From Endozoicomonas sp. G2_1 (GTDB taxonomy: Bacteria; Pseudomonadota; Gammaproteobacteria; Enterobacterales; Alteromonadaceae): a stretch of 64,000 nucleotides of DNA. The stretch's first letter is position 1. Each line of letters begins with the position of its first letter. Under the pieces are notes generated by a model. The model saw only the letters and a list, made by a program, of their open reading frames with translations, searched no databases and was not told the origin of the DNA. Made by a program: the position numbers and the translations under genes. Location of the stretch: NCBI RefSeq assembly GCF_017744155.1, contig NZ_JAGHQT010000003.1, positions 250,001 through 314,000 on the forward strand. The letters run 5' to 3'. Positions 8,968 through 19,585 of this stretch are shown piece by piece.

Positions 8968-9891
8968 ATGAATAAAGTACGCATCGCCACGCGTAAAAGC
9001 GCTTTAGCCTTGTGGCAAGCTGAATATGTTAAAGCACAGTTAGAGCATTTTCACCCAGACCTCGTTGTTGAATTGGTGCCTATGACCACCAAAGGCGACA
9101 TTATCCTCGATACACCATTGGCTAAGGTTGGCGGTAAGGGCTTGTTTGTTAAAGAGCTTGAAGTTGCCATGCTGGAAGACCGAGCTGATATTGCGGTTCA
9201 CTCGATGAAAGACGTTCCGGTCGAGTTCCCAGAGGGCTTAGGCTTAGAAGTGATTTGTCCACGCGAAGACCCTCGTGATGCGTTTGTTTCAAACACTTAT
9301 AAAAACTTAGATGAATTACCGCAAGGCGCTGTGGTTGGCACGTCGAGTTTACGCCGTCAATGTCAGTTGAAAGAGCTACGTCCAGATCTTGAAATTAAAG
9401 ATTTACGCGGAAACGTTAATACTCGCCTGAAAAAATTAGATGAAGGCCAATACGATGCGATTATTTTAGCGGCGGCCGGACTATTGCGTTTGGAGATGCC
9501 CGAGCGTATCAGCGATTACATCGAGCCAGAAGTGATGTTACCTGCCAATGGCCAAGGCGCGGTTGGCATTGAATGTCGAGTTGATGATCAGCGCATTAAA
9601 GGTTTGTTGGCACCTTTAGAGTGTGGCCAAACGCGTAGCCGAGTTTTAGCCGAAAGAGCGATGAACAAAGAACTTGAAGGTGGTTGTCAGGTGCCGATTG
9701 GCAGCTATGCAACACTGTCAGACCAGACTTTGTTTTTACGCGGTTTGGTCGGAGCGATTGACGGCAGCAAAATCTTGCGTGCAGAGGTTTCGGGACCGGC
9801 AGCTGATGGTATCGAACTGGGTCAGCAGCTGGCAAAGCAGTTATTAGCCGATGGCGCAGATGCTATTTTAAAACAGGTATATGGCGAATAA
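8968..9891 (+). CDS. hemC: Porphobilinogen deaminase (hydroxymethylbilane synthase)
   Basis: HemC joins four porphobilinogens into hydroxymethylbilane using a dipyrromethane cofactor on a cysteine. I place the start at ATG 8968 ([19 protein letters not shown]) rather than a TTG five codons earlier: a GGA lies 10 bases upstream and family members begin here. The 307 residues include the cofactor cysteine Cys240 in EGGCQVPIG, the catalytic Asp in HSMKDVP and the arginine-rich SSLRRQCQL. It overlaps hemD by 11 bases. Confidence 0.96.
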   Translation: MNKVRIATRKSALALWQAEYVKAQLEHFHPDLVVELVPMTTKGDIILDTPLAKVGGKGLFVKELEVAMLEDRADIAVHSMKDVPVEFPEGLGLEVICPREDPRDAFVSNTYKNLDELPQGAVVGTSSLRRQCQLKELRPDLEIKDLRGNVNTRLKKLDEGQYDAIILAAAGLLRLEMPERISDYIEPEVMLPANGQGAVGIECRVDDQRIKGLLAPLECGQTRSRVLAERAMNKELEGGCQVPIGSYATLSDQTLFLRGLVGAIDGSKILRAEVSGPAADGIELGQQLAKQLLADGADAILKQVYGE

Positions 9892-10633
9892 CGTATCCGA
9901 TAAATCATTAAATGTCTTAGTTGCTCGGCCACACACGGCGGCCGAGCAACTGGTTAATTTATTAACCACGAATGGCATTGCTGCTCAAGCTTGTATTCCC
10001 TTCGATTACACCCGTAATCAAACCTCACAAGCACTAGTCTCCCACTTTAAACAAGTTATTGATATCGCAATTTTTGTCAGCCCTGCGGCGGTAGAGTTTG
10101 CCGAAGGCATTCAAGCATTATTGCAATGGCCGGTAAAGCAGTGGTTTGCGGTGGGTGCCAGTACACAAAAGCGGTTATCTCGCTTTGGCATTGATGCGCT
10201 CGCACCTGAATGTTATGACAGCGAAGGCTTATTGGCTCTGCCTGAGCTTGAGCAGGTTGAAGGTAAGCGCATTTTGATCGTGCGGGGAGATGGCGGTCGG
10301 GAGTTAATCGCAAGAACTTTGCAAGAACGACGAGCATTCGTGCAATATTTTGAAAGTTATCGACGTGTTTGGCGAAAATTGCCGGAAAATATAGCGAAAC
10401 AATGGAAAGCCGCGGGAATAAACTGTATTGTGGTCACCAGTGTCGCTATTTTTGAGTACTTAGCAGAGCAATTAGATTTATCTGACTCATATTGGCGCCA
10501 ACACTGCCAGTGGTTGGTGGTCAGTAACAGAATTGCCGAGGCAGCTAGAGCTATGGGGATAACCGAGATAACCGTCAGTGATGGTGCAAATAATCACGTG
10601 TTGTTGCAACAGCTCACCCAGTTGTCGGTATAA
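9881..10633 (+). CDS. hemD: Uroporphyrinogen-III synthase
   Basis: HemD cyclises hydroxymethylbilane with inversion of ring D. The 250-residue protein is poorly conserved in sequence, as usual for the family, but has the expected features: VLVARP near the N-terminus, FVSPAAVEF, the central RGDGGRELI and the tyrosine-containing YFESYRR. It overlaps the end of hemC by 11 bases and is followed after 163 bases by hemX, giving the hemCDXY order found in enterobacteria. Confidence 0.93.
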   Translation: MANNVSDKSLNVLVARPHTAAEQLVNLLTTNGIAAQACIPFDYTRNQTSQALVSHFKQVIDIAIFVSPAAVEFAEGIQALLQWPVKQWFAVGASTQKRLSRFGIDALAPECYDSEGLLALPELEQVEGKRILIVRGDGGRELIARTLQERRAFVQYFESYRRVWRKLPENIAKQWKAAGINCIVVTSVAIFEYLAEQLDLSDSYWRQHCQWLVVSNRIAEAARAMGITEITVSDGANNHVLLQQLTQLSV

Positions 10634-10796
10634 TGAGCAAGCGCGTTAGTAAACTCATTGTTAGGCTAATGACTAGATTAATTTGTTAAGAACAAGACTA
10701 AAATATAGTGTTATTGATGGTAAAAGCCGACGATAAAACACTGTCAAAAAACAACAGAGCGACCTTTACACTTATTATCAATACGGAACATGTCCA

Positions 10797-12092
10797 ATGA
10801 CAGATAAAAAGCAGCCTGCCTCCTCTTCTTCAGCTGCTCCTGAGGCAAACTCTTCTTCATCTAAAGACCAGCAGACCTCAGCGCCGGTCAATAAAGCCAA
10901 GCCAGTTGTCAAAACTAGTACTGGCAAAAGCCAAAATACTGCAACACAAAGTAAATCGAGTAATGGTGTCGCGTGGCTTGCAATACTCTTGGGGTTAGTC
11001 GCAGTTGGCGGTAGCGCAGGGCATTACTACTGGCAACAAAGCCAACAACAAGTGCAAGCTAATCAATTGGCACAACAAGCCAATACCGCGATTAGTCAGC
11101 AACAAGCGCAAAATGTTGCCCAATTTGAAAACTTGTTAAAACAACAAGAGCAGCAGTTAACCGATAAATTTACTGAATTTGCCAGTCGACAGTTTGGTCA
11201 ACAAGTGGTTGAACAACAAGGGCGTATTGAACAGTTAGAAGTGGCGATGGCGCGATTGAGCCAACGTCAACCAAGCGATTGGTTAGTTTCTGAGGCAGAA
11301 TATTTGCTGCGAGTTGCCAGTCGCAGCCTGTTGTTTAAACAAGACAGTCAAGCGGCTATTGCTTTGCTAAATGAGGCCGATGAGCGCCTTGCGACACTTA
11401 ATCAAGATCAATACTTTGCGGTGCGAGCTGCTATTCATCAAGATATCCAAACCTTGCAAGGGCTACCTGCATTTGACAATGAGACGGTATTGTTAAAGCT
11501 ATTAGCGCTTCAGCAGCAGTCTTTGAACCTACCGATTGTTATCCCAGATGAGATTGCACCAGACCCTGATTTGGTGTTATCGGAAAACCCAGATGATTGG
11601 CAGCGCAATTTACTGGTTACGGTACAAAAATTTATTGAAGGCTTTGTTAAAGTAAGACGCCGTGCCGACAGTGAGGCTGTAAAACCGGTATTGTCTGCGG
11701 AGCAACACCGCAATTTAAGCCAAAATTTAGCGCTCAAGATTCAACAAGTACAACAAGCCGTTAACCATCAGCAACAAGCTTTGTATCTGAGTAGCTTGCA
11801 AGATATCCAGTTTTGGTTAGAGCGCTATTATGATCTCGATAGTGCTGAAGTTATCGCTTTTCTCGACAGTGTCAAAGCCCTGCAAGGCCAAACCATTAGT
11901 TTTCAGAGCCCACCATTGTTGCTATCGGTCGCGGCAATGCAACAAGCCAAAAAGCCAGTCTTGAATGAGTTACCACTGAAAAGCGATGGCACCGGTGATG
12001 ACGCTGACACTAATCAAAACGAGTCGGATCAAAGCCAAGTCAATGATCAACCAACCATTAATAAACAAGGCGAGCAGGGAGTATTGTTATGA
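10797..12092 (+). CDS. hemX: HemX-type inner-membrane protein
   Basis: This 431-residue protein has a low-complexity Ser/Ala/Lys-rich cytoplasmic N-terminus (1-55), a single membrane helix (about 57-78, VAWLAILLGLVAVGGSAGHYY), a Gln-rich coiled coil (about 80-160) and a periplasmic domain typical of HemX (SDWLVSEAEYLLRVA). The family was once annotated as uroporphyrin-III C-methyltransferase, but this protein has no methyltransferase motif; its role is unproven. Its end overlaps hemY by ATGA, so the two are coupled. The C-terminal tail is Asp/Asn/Gln-rich. Confidence 0.9.
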   Translation: MTDKKQPASSSSAAPEANSSSSKDQQTSAPVNKAKPVVKTSTGKSQNTATQSKSSNGVAWLAILLGLVAVGGSAGHYYWQQSQQQVQANQLAQQANTAISQQQAQNVAQFENLLKQQEQQLTDKFTEFASRQFGQQVVEQQGRIEQLEVAMARLSQRQPSDWLVSEAEYLLRVASRSLLFKQDSQAAIALLNEADERLATLNQDQYFAVRAAIHQDIQTLQGLPAFDNETVLLKLLALQQQSLNLPIVIPDEIAPDPDLVLSENPDDWQRNLLVTVQKFIEGFVKVRRRADSEAVKPVLSAEQHRNLSQNLALKIQQVQQAVNHQQQALYLSSLQDIQFWLERYYDLDSAEVIAFLDSVKALQGQTISFQSPPLLLSVAAMQQAKKPVLNELPLKSDGTGDDADTNQNESDQSQVNDQPTINKQGEQGVLL

Positions 12093-13306
12093 TTCGTATC
12101 ATCATACTGCTTGTTGTTTTGCTGGTTGCCGTTGTTGCCAGCGCCCAATTAATTGAGCAGCAAGGCTATATTTTGATTAGCGTTGGTGACTGGGTGGTTG
12201 AGTCAACCGTGTTCGCATTTGTTTTAATGACTGTTTTTGCTGTGGTTATTGTCGGCGTTTCGTTAAAGGCATTGCGCGGTGGTTTAAACCTTAGCGCAAA
12301 CACTTGGCATAAGTTTTTTTGGGGTAGCAAGCGCAAAGCTGAGCGCCAATTCAATCAAGGCTTAGCGGCTTTTGCGTTAGACGACTACTCACAAGCGGAA
12401 AAATTGCTAGTCGATAGTGCTCACGGTCATGACTTCAGTGGCACCGCATATTTACTTGCGGCGAGCGCGGCGGAAAAGAAACAAGCGCAGCAATTGTCTT
12501 CAGAGCAAACAGCTAGTGCGGCAGGCAATAAGCACTATCTAGACAAGCTTGAACCTTTGTTGACAGACAACAACAAAGACCAGTTGGCGGCACATCTGGC
12601 AAAAATTAAACTATTGGTCAATCAAGGCGCATTTGCTGATGCCCGCAAAGCGATTGATAATAACCACAAGCTCATCGGTCATGACTCGCGCTTATTGACC
12701 CTTGAAATTGACTTGTGTTTACAAGAAAAACGCTTTGCTAAAGTTGTTGAATACTTGGCGTTGGCGGGCAAGCAAAAAGCTGTTTCTAGTGAGCAGTTAG
12801 CACGTTGGCGCTATCAGGGTTATTTGGGTTTATTTGAGCAATTATACCTTGAAGGCGGTAATGAAAAATTGGTTCAGTATTGGCAGAACCTGGCCCGTAA
12901 GCAAAAACAAGATGAAGAGATTTTATTGGCCTACTGCCGAGTATTAGCTGCCCACAAGGTGACACAAGGTTTGGACAAGCTACTATTACCGCTGTTGAAA
13001 AAAGACGCCAGTGAAGGTTTTTTAAAGTCGTTGCGCAGTATTCCAGTTAGCGAGCCAGATAACTTGTTAGCTGCTGTGCAAAAACATCTGCAAAAAAATA
13101 CTGATAGCAGCAAATGGTTAGCTTGTTATGGCCATTTAGCACTAAGTGGTAAACAGTGGCAAATGGCGGAAAAAGCTTTGGTGAGACTACTACAACAACC
13201 TAGTGCTGATTTCGACCAGGCTGATATTGCCGCTTTGGCCAAAGCGCAAGCAGCACAAGGCAACTACCAAGCGGCACACCAAACGCTTTTGGCGTTAGTG
13301 AAATAG
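12089..13306 (+). CDS. hemY: HemY-type membrane TPR protein
   Basis: HemY (405 residues) has two N-terminal membrane helices (about 2-22 and 38-60) followed by the HemY_N region (WHKFFWGSKRKAERQFNQGL) and TPR-like helical repeats to the end. It belongs to the haem operon by position, but it is not the protoporphyrinogen oxidase of the same name in other bacteria; its molecular role is uncertain. It is translationally coupled to hemX. A 71-base gap then leads to a diguanylate cyclase gene, which may be cotranscribed. Confidence 0.92.
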   Translation: MIRIIILLVVLLVAVVASAQLIEQQGYILISVGDWVVESTVFAFVLMTVFAVVIVGVSLKALRGGLNLSANTWHKFFWGSKRKAERQFNQGLAAFALDDYSQAEKLLVDSAHGHDFSGTAYLLAASAAEKKQAQQLSSEQTASAAGNKHYLDKLEPLLTDNNKDQLAAHLAKIKLLVNQGAFADARKAIDNNHKLIGHDSRLLTLEIDLCLQEKRFAKVVEYLALAGKQKAVSSEQLARWRYQGYLGLFEQLYLEGGNEKLVQYWQNLARKQKQDEEILLAYCRVLAAHKVTQGLDKLLLPLLKKDASEGFLKSLRSIPVSEPDNLLAAVQKHLQKNTDSSKWLACYGHLALSGKQWQMAEKALVRLLQQPSADFDQADIAALAKAQAAQGNYQAAHQTLLALVK

Positions 13307-13377
13307 TTGTTATAACAGCGAATTAGTTGTTTAATAGCTCAATAATAAGAAGTTTATAACAATAAGAGCAAACGACC

Positions 13378-15561
13378 TTGTCAGAAACGAAAGCTAACTT
13401 TGATTTTCGTCCCTTGATGTTCGCGCTGATACTCGGTGGTATTGGCGCTTTGCTCAACAGCTTCACATATCCATTCTTACCCGAAGTAGATCTCGTTTTT
13501 GGTAATGCTGCCTTTGTCATGGTGGCAATGCGTTTGTTGCCAAAATACACCCTGTTAACCATGTTTATTGCGGTAACTCCGCTCTATTTTGCTTGGGGTC
13601 ATCCGTTTGGCTATCTCACCTTTGGTCTCGAGGCCTATGTCCTAGCTCAATTGAGGAGCCGAGGCTGGTATGTATTTTTTGCCGACTTGGCTTACTGGCT
13701 GTGCCTAGGAATGCCGCTAACTATCGCTATTATTTGGTGGCGCGAAGCAGATTTTTCTCTGTATTACTTGTTTATTGGTTTCAAACAAGGTTTTAATGGT
13801 TTGCTATACACCAGTTTTGCGGCAGTACTGATTTTCATGCTCGATCGCCGCAGTTATCTGAGCTGGCAACAGCAACCTACCTTAAAGCGGACGGTTAAGG
13901 CGCAACTTACGTATGCATTTGTGCTAATTACTTGTTTATCGTTAATTATTGTTAGTTTGACTATTTCACGTAGCTTAATTGTTAACTCCCAAGACTACGT
14001 GAGTAAGAGTTTGCAAGACAACGCCAATAAAAGTGCGACTTTGATGCAGGCTCACCTAAACGAGCATCAAACTTTGATCACTATGATGGCGAGCTGGCTA
14101 TCGGCAACGCCACAGGAACAATGGCAGGAACTACTCAATACCAGCCAAGCGCTGCACAGTGGTTTTATTACCATGTTGATTGCTGGTGCTGATGGCAATA
14201 TTTCACAAGCAAGTCCGGAACGTCTGTTAGCTGTGGTTAATCAAAATGGCAAATTTAGTGTTAGCCATCGAGACTATTTTCAAAAGCCAATGGCGGGGCA
14301 AGATTTGTATACTTCGGACGTATTTCAAGGCCAAGGTTTTGGCATGGATATGATCATTGCCATTAGCGCCCCGGTACTGCCAATGAATGGAACACCACAG
14401 CAGCCTGTAGCAGTTGTTGAAGGTTCTCTCGATCTCAATATATTATCGCAAATGAGCATGGCTAAGTTGGGTGAGCAGCACACTCGATTGGTGTTAGTTG
14501 ATCAAAACAACAAAGTTATTTTTGCATCTGATGAATTGGCACTTAAGCCGTTAGATGACTTTGTCTTTCAGGACACCTCTAGCTCGGCAGCTGGTCAAAG
14601 GCTAATGTTGGCCAGCGCAGGCGACAAGAGCTTTGCCTACCATAGTATCGAGTTGGAAAACCAGTGGCGAATTTACGCGTTACTTGACTACCAATACATA
14701 CTTAAGCAAATAGAAAATGAGTATTTACTCATTTTTATTATTTTGTTTGGCAGCTTGTTAATGACCACTGCGCTCGCTAATCAAATTAGCCGCCGTTTAA
14801 CTAGACCTCTGAATTTTATTAATAAGCAAATTGGTTATCACGATCATCAAATTAAACACGAATTTAAGCCTCTTTATGAAGAGACAGGCGTTGAAATAGA
14901 GCAGTTATACGATGAAATTAAACGAAGCCGCACTGCTTTGTTTGACTACCAAGAACAACTAGAAGACAAGGTTGCCGAGCGCACTCAAGCCCTCAACAAA
15001 GCTAACCAAAGGTTACAAGCCTTGGCTTTGGTTGATGGTTTGACTCAAGTTTTTAACCGCCGTTATTTAACTGAGCAGTTTATTGTTGTTCGCAAAGCCT
15101 GTCAGCGCAGTGAAGCGACAATGGCAGTAGTGATGCTCGATTTAGACTACTTTAAAAAGCTTAACGACAGTCACGGCCATCAGGCTGGCGATGATTGTTT
15201 AGTGGCAACCGCTAAGTTGATGAAGCAAGCTTTTGATCGCGATACCGATATTGTAGCCCGTTATGGCGGTGAGGAATTTGTCATTGTCGCGGCAGAAATC
15301 GATCTTGATAACTTACAACAAAAACTTGAGCAATTGCGTCAGACCATTGCTGAACAAGTCTTTGTCAATCCGCATTTACAGCCGTTTCAGGTCACCGTTA
15401 GTATGGGGGCTGTTTTTGGTCGGGCTGATAGTTTCAGTGAGCTGGATAGTTGGCTTAAAGGCGCCGATCAATGCTTGTATCAAGCCAAAGGGGCAGGCCG
15501 CAACCAAGTGGTGTTAGAAAGCTGGATTAAAAAAGACGAGCTTAAAGCGACTAACTCTTAA
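13378..15561 (+). CDS. Membrane diguanylate cyclase with periplasmic sensor
   Basis: The 727 residues comprise a multi-helix membrane region (about 12-160, MASE-like in layout), another helix (about 177-197), a periplasmic sensor domain with dCache-like character (about 198-445), a further helix (about 447-467), a coiled coil (about 515-550) and a GGDEF domain (about 555-715). The active site is GGEEF (630-634). An intact inhibitory RxxD (RDTD) lies five residues before it, so an active, feedback-inhibited c-di-GMP synthase is expected. The start is TTG at 13378, with a weak AAGAG upstream; ATG 13417 is the alternative but would trim the N-terminus to the first helix. The ligand is unknown. 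Confidence 0.85.
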   Translation: MSETKANFDFRPLMFALILGGIGALLNSFTYPFLPEVDLVFGNAAFVMVAMRLLPKYTLLTMFIAVTPLYFAWGHPFGYLTFGLEAYVLAQLRSRGWYVFFADLAYWLCLGMPLTIAIIWWREADFSLYYLFIGFKQGFNGLLYTSFAAVLIFMLDRRSYLSWQQQPTLKRTVKAQLTYAFVLITCLSLIIVSLTISRSLIVNSQDYVSKSLQDNANKSATLMQAHLNEHQTLITMMASWLSATPQEQWQELLNTSQALHSGFITMLIAGADGNISQASPERLLAVVNQNGKFSVSHRDYFQKPMAGQDLYTSDVFQGQGFGMDMIIAISAPVLPMNGTPQQPVAVVEGSLDLNILSQMSMAKLGEQHTRLVLVDQNNKVIFASDELALKPLDDFVFQDTSSSAAGQRLMLASAGDKSFAYHSIELENQWRIYALLDYQYILKQIENEYLLIFIILFGSLLMTTALANQISRRLTRPLNFINKQIGYHDHQIKHEFKPLYEETGVEIEQLYDEIKRSRTALFDYQEQLEDKVAERTQALNKANQRLQALALVDGLTQVFNRRYLTEQFIVVRKACQRSEATMAVVMLDLDYFKKLNDSHGHQAGDDCLVATAKLMKQAFDRDTDIVARYGGEEFVIVAAEIDLDNLQQKLEQLRQTIAEQVFVNPHLQPFQVTVSMGAVFGRADSFSELDSWLKGADQCLYQAKGAGRNQVVLESWIKKDELKATNS

Positions 15562-15605
15562 GCTCGACTCTTGATATCAGCTTCGGATAAGCTGACAGAA
15601 AGTTT

Positions 15606-16301
15606 TTAGATAAATGCGAAGGCGTCAGCGTACATATGCTCTTTAACGGCACCTTTGGCGACAAAATCTTCTCTTACTTTGCCAACCATTTCGAAACGAC
15701 CGGCTAAATAAATATCGTAAGCATCAAAGCTATCGATATCGGCCATCGCAACTTCGTGGACTAGGCCGACTTTACCCTGCCAGTCATCATTTGGCTGTTC
15801 GACAACCGGAATAAACTCGGCATTGGCAATGCGATTAATCGTGGCAGCCGTTTGCTCAAGCTCATAACAGGCACTTGGTTCGCGCAAGCCCCAATAAACA
15901 GTCACTGGGCGCTCAGTTTTTTGGTCAGCGAGATATTCAAAAATCGATTTGATATAAGAAAAACCAGTACCACCAGCGAGTAATAAAATTGGACGAGTGC
16001 TGTCTTCGCGAAATTGAGCACTGCCCAATGGTGCTTCAATCGTCACTGATTGGTTGGCTTTGATATGATCAATCACTTGCATTGGCCAGCTATCAGCAAC
16101 TGATGCGCCAATTTGTAGTTCAATCAATTCGCTGTTCGGTGAACTGGCGATTGAAAACGGGCGTTTGTCTTCTGGCCCCATAACAAAATTAAGGTATTGG
16201 CCGGCGCTAAAGCTGACGGTTTGCTCTGGCTTTAACAAGACCTTGTAGACATAGGGCGTAAGTGAGGTTAGTGCCTCAACTTGACAGGTTATTGCAGTCA
16301 T
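15606..16301 (-). CDS. fre: NAD(P)H-flavin reductase Fre
   Basis: Fre reduces free flavins with NAD(P)H; it belongs to the ferredoxin-NADP reductase fold and is related to LuxG. The 231 residues include the flavin motif RPFSIAS (about 52-58) and the nucleotide-binding GGTGFSYIKSI (about 110-120), with a normal C-terminus (MYADAFAFI). It starts 17 bases after ubiD ends, in the same order as ubiD-fre in E. coli, so the two are probably cotranscribed. Confidence 0.94.
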   Translation of the reverse strand: MTAITCQVEALTSLTPYVYKVLLKPEQTVSFSAGQYLNFVMGPEDKRPFSIASSPNSELIELQIGASVADSWPMQVIDHIKANQSVTIEAPLGSAQFREDSTRPILLLAGGTGFSYIKSIFEYLADQKTERPVTVYWGLREPSACYELEQTAATINRIANAEFIPVVEQPNDDWQGKVGLVHEVAMADIDSFDAYDIYLAGRFEMVGKVREDFVAKGAVKEHMYADAFAFI

Positions 16302-16318
16302 TCATTTACCTTAATACG

Positions 16319-17806
16319 TTAGCTAGCGGGTTTATCGGTTGGCAAGATTGCCAGTTCTTGCCAAATATTGTCAACTTCTTGTTTCACTGATTCGTCCATC
16401 ACAATCGGTTCACCCCATTCGCGATCGGTTTCACCCGGCCATTTATTGGTGGCGTCCATCCCCATTTTTGAGCCAAGCCCGGAAACTGGCGAGGCGAAAT
16501 CGAGATAATCGATGGGCGTATTTTCAATCATAGTGGTGTCGCGGGCTGGGTCCATTCTGGTGGTCATCGCCCAGATCACGTCTTGCCAATCACGCGCGTT
16601 GATATCGTCATCACAAACGATAACAAATTTGGTATACATAAACTGACGCAAGAATGACCATACCCCCATCATTACGCGTTTGGCGTGACCGGGATATTGT
16701 TTTTTCATCGTTACTACCGCTAATCGGTATGAACAACCTTCAGGCGGCAGATAAAAATCAACAATTTCTGGAAACTGTTTCTGTAAAATAGGTACAAACA
16801 CTTCGTTTAACGCGACCCCTAAAATAGCTGGCTCATCTGGTGGCCTGCCGGTGTATGTGCTGTGATAAATTGGCGCTTGTCGTTTAGTGATGTGAGTAAC
16901 GGTAAATACTGGAAAGTCATCCACTTCATTGTAATAACCGGTGTGATCGCCGTATGGGCCTTCTGGTGCCATTTCGTCTGGATCAATATAACCTTCAAGG
17001 ACAATTTCAGCAGAAGCCGGTACTTGTAAGTCGTTACTAATACATTTAGTTACTTGCGTTTTACTGCCGCGCAGCAAGCCAGCAAAGGCGTATTCCGACA
17101 AGGTATCTGGCACAGGAGTTACGGCACCTAAAATGGTTGCAGGATCTGCACCCAAGGCCACTGAAACCGGAAATTTTTCACCTGGGTGCTGCTTTTTCCA
17201 TTCGAAAAAGTCTAAGGCTCCGCCGCGGTGTGATAACCAACGCATAATCACTTTATTGCGGCCTAATAGCTGCTGGCGATAAATACCCAAGTTTTGGCGT
17301 TCTTTGTGTGGCCCTCTGGTAACGGTTAGGCCCCAAGTGATCAATGGTGCGGCATCGCCCGGCCAGCATTTTTGAATCGGCAGCTGAGTTAAGTCAACTT
17401 GGTCACCAGTTAAGGCAACCTCTTGGCAAGGTGCCTTTTTTACCAACTTAGCAGGCATATTGAGCACCTGCTTGAAAATAGGTAATTTATCGAGAGCATC
17501 GCGAAAGCCCTTTGGCGGCTCAGGTTCTTTTAACATCGCCAGTAATTTGCCGACTTCGCGCAATGAGCCGACATCGTCTTGTCCCATTGCTAACGCTACG
17601 CGCTCAGGTGTTCCAAATAAATTGGTCAGTACTGGCGTATCAAAACCAATCGGGTTTTCAAATAACAATGCAGGACCTTTAGCGCGCAAGGTGCGATCGC
17701 TAATTTCCGTCATCACTAAATCGGTCGAAATAGGCTGCTTGATGCGCTTCAATTGGCCAAGCTTTTCAAGCTGCTCGATGAAGTCTCTTAAATCACTATA
17801 TTTCAT
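16319..17806 (-). CDS. ubiD: 4-hydroxy-3-polyprenylbenzoate decarboxylase UbiD
   Basis: UbiD removes the carboxyl group from the prenylated ring in ubiquinone synthesis and uses prenylated FMN. The 495 residues match the family (E. coli 497). Features seen include the Arg/Glu active-site stretch ([11 protein letters not shown]), [25 protein letters not shown] and [13 protein letters not shown] near the C-terminus. Its partner UbiX is not in the window. fre follows directly. Confidence 0.96.
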   Translation of the reverse strand: MKYSDLRDFIEQLEKLGQLKRIKQPISTDLVMTEISDRTLRAKGPALLFENPIGFDTPVLTNLFGTPERVALAMGQDDVGSLREVGKLLAMLKEPEPPKGFRDALDKLPIFKQVLNMPAKLVKKAPCQEVALTGDQVDLTQLPIQKCWPGDAAPLITWGLTVTRGPHKERQNLGIYRQQLLGRNKVIMRWLSHRGGALDFFEWKKQHPGEKFPVSVALGADPATILGAVTPVPDTLSEYAFAGLLRGSKTQVTKCISNDLQVPASAEIVLEGYIDPDEMAPEGPYGDHTGYYNEVDDFPVFTVTHITKRQAPIYHSTYTGRPPDEPAILGVALNEVFVPILQKQFPEIVDFYLPPEGCSYRLAVVTMKKQYPGHAKRVMMGVWSFLRQFMYTKFVIVCDDDINARDWQDVIWAMTTRMDPARDTTMIENTPIDYLDFASPVSGLGSKMGMDATNKWPGETDREWGEPIVMDESVKQEVDNIWQELAILPTDKPAS

Positions 17807-17992
17807 AGGGTTATTTATTGTGCGTTTGAATCATTATAACGGTATTGGTTCGCTATTACGATGATAAAACTGTGCTAGATCATGACACAGTTACTAGGTA
17901 ATTTGCACAGTGACAAAATGTTAGCTTTTGGAGCTGAGCGCTCAGCGGTTACTGAACGCTCTTGCAAGTATTGTAATACTATTATGAGTGGT

Positions 17993-19273
17993 TTAATGAA
18001 GCTTCATTTTCGGTCTAGTGACTTTGACCAAACGTTCGGCGAACCACAAAACTCCTGCTCTGAGACGACCATGAATCGCCATTTGGTGCATGCGGTATAA
18101 CGATATATAAACCAGTTTGGCGATTCGCCCCTCGATAAACATGCTACCTTTGGTTAAGTTACCCATTAAACTGCCGACGGTACTAAAACGGGAAAGATTA
18201 ACCAAAGAGCCGTAGTCCATATATTGGTAGTCAAGTGCTGCTTGCCCTTTGAGTTTGCGCAGAATATTTTGTTGTACGATGGTTGCCATTTGGTGAGCTG
18301 ACTGCGCTCTTGGTGGCACCCAAGTGTTATCTGGATTTTGAAAGCCACAGGCGTCGCCAAGCACATAAATATTGTCGTCAAAGGTCGACGTTAAATCTTT
18401 ATTGACCAATACTTGGCCCATGCGGTTGGTCTCAACGCCTTGAATATTTGCCAGAAACTCTGGCGCTTTAACCCCAGCCGCCCAAATCATAATATCAGCT
18501 TCGAGTTTCTTATCTTCACTGGTGACGAAACCATCGCTGTCGGCGCGCTGCACTCGCGTTTGTTCCAGCACTTCGACACCTATTTTTTCAAGTTCGCGTT
18601 TTGCCGCATTGGCGATGCGGTCGGGCAGTGCCGGTAATATTCGAGGACCAGCTTCAATTAAGCGAATTTTGAGTTGCTCTGCGGCCATGTGTTCAAAACC
18701 GTAACTACCGAGCATTTCGGTAACGTGAAATAGTTCAGCGGCTAACTCGACACCAGTGGCGCCAGCGCCAACAATATCGATATGTAATTCTTGCTTGCTG
18801 CCGCTTTGGCTAATTCGAGTAAACGTACTTAACAAGGTTTTGTGAAAGCGCTCTGCTTGTTGGTGACTGTCTAGAAAATAACAGTGTTGTTTGACACCGG
18901 GGGTGCCAAAGTCATTACTGACACTGCCGACAGCCAATACCAGTTGATCGTATTTGAGTTGACGAGTATTTAAGTTGTGCTCGTCACTGACCGGCTCTAA
19001 AGTGACGGTTTTTTCGATTGGATCAACATTCGTCAAACAGCCAAGTTGAAAATGGTAGCCATGACGAGCACCATGGGCGTGATAAACCACGGCATTTAAG
19101 CTGGCGTCAAAAGTACCTGAGGCAACCTCGTGTAATAATGGCTTCCAGATGTGAGTGCGATTTTTATCGACCAAAATAATTTTGGCTTTGTTTTTTCGGC
19201 CTAGTTTTCGGCCTAATTGGGTTGCTAATTCAAGGCCGCCAGCCCCTCCTCCAACGATAACAATTGTTTGCAT
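17993..19273 (-). CDS. ndh: Type II NADH:quinone dehydrogenase
   Basis: The 426-residue flavoprotein has an N-terminal FAD-binding motif (IVGGGAGGLELA, about 5-16), a second dinucleotide motif (VGAGATGVELAAELFH, about 170-185), and the third flavin contact GDACGF. C-terminal amphipathic segments (VYISLYRMHQMAIHGRL) would hold it on the inner membrane. It passes electrons from NADH to quinone without proton pumping (family knowledge). The gene stands alone; upstream lies a candidate extended -10 promoter at 19355-19363. Confidence 0.94.
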   Translation of the reverse strand: MQTIVIVGGGAGGLELATQLGRKLGRKNKAKIILVDKNRTHIWKPLLHEVASGTFDASLNAVVYHAHGARHGYHFQLGCLTNVDPIEKTVTLEPVSDEHNLNTRQLKYDQLVLAVGSVSNDFGTPGVKQHCYFLDSHQQAERFHKTLLSTFTRISQSGSKQELHIDIVGAGATGVELAAELFHVTEMLGSYGFEHMAAEQLKIRLIEAGPRILPALPDRIANAAKRELEKIGVEVLEQTRVQRADSDGFVTSEDKKLEADIMIWAAGVKAPEFLANIQGVETNRMGQVLVNKDLTSTFDDNIYVLGDACGFQNPDNTWVPPRAQSAHQMATIVQQNILRKLKGQAALDYQYMDYGSLVNLSRFSTVGSLMGNLTKGSMFIEGRIAKLVYISLYRMHQMAIHGRLRAGVLWFAERLVKVTRPKMKLH

Positions 19274-19585
19274 AGAAAAGTCCTCAAAAGTAATAAAGGG
19301 CTGAGGTCAATTTTTTGATTAACACCAGTCCTTTATCACTTCAAAAGCACAATCACTATAGCATGTGAGCGCGCCAGTTTTTATATAAAACGACACTAAG
19401 ATATTGAGTCTCGCTATTGATTTGTGGTGATAAATTTACGCATCCCGTTCGATAGTGTTAAGGAGCTGACAAATACATTGCTTATTTGCATTTTGTCGAA
19501 AAATTTAACCTCGATCGGGTGCTATCTAAATCAGTAATATTTGATAAACTGCGGTCGAATTTTTGTCTAATCTTATGGATATGTT
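19274..19585. promoter_or_regulatory. Divergent promoter region of ndh and the 430-aa protein gene
   Basis: These 312 bases hold no gene. On the minus strand an extended -10 element (TGCTATAGT, 19355-19363) lies about 80 bases before the ndh start. I see no clear -35 and no FNR consensus, which would be the known control of E. coli ndh. No convincing promoter for the plus-strand gene is visible. Confidence 0.45.

Noticed and set aside
10741-10757. CTGT...ACAG pattern upstream of hemX resembling an SOS box
   Set aside because: The spacer is nine bases, not eight, and hemX is not a known SOS gene.
15577-15607. Hairpin tcagctt/aagctga after the haem-locus cyclase as a terminator
   Set aside because: A seven-base stem with the T run ten bases away is weak; not listed as a feature.
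19274-19350. Possible FNR site at ndh, by analogy with E. coli
   Set aside because: No TTGAT-N4-ATCAA match; only an unrelated inverted order of similar words.
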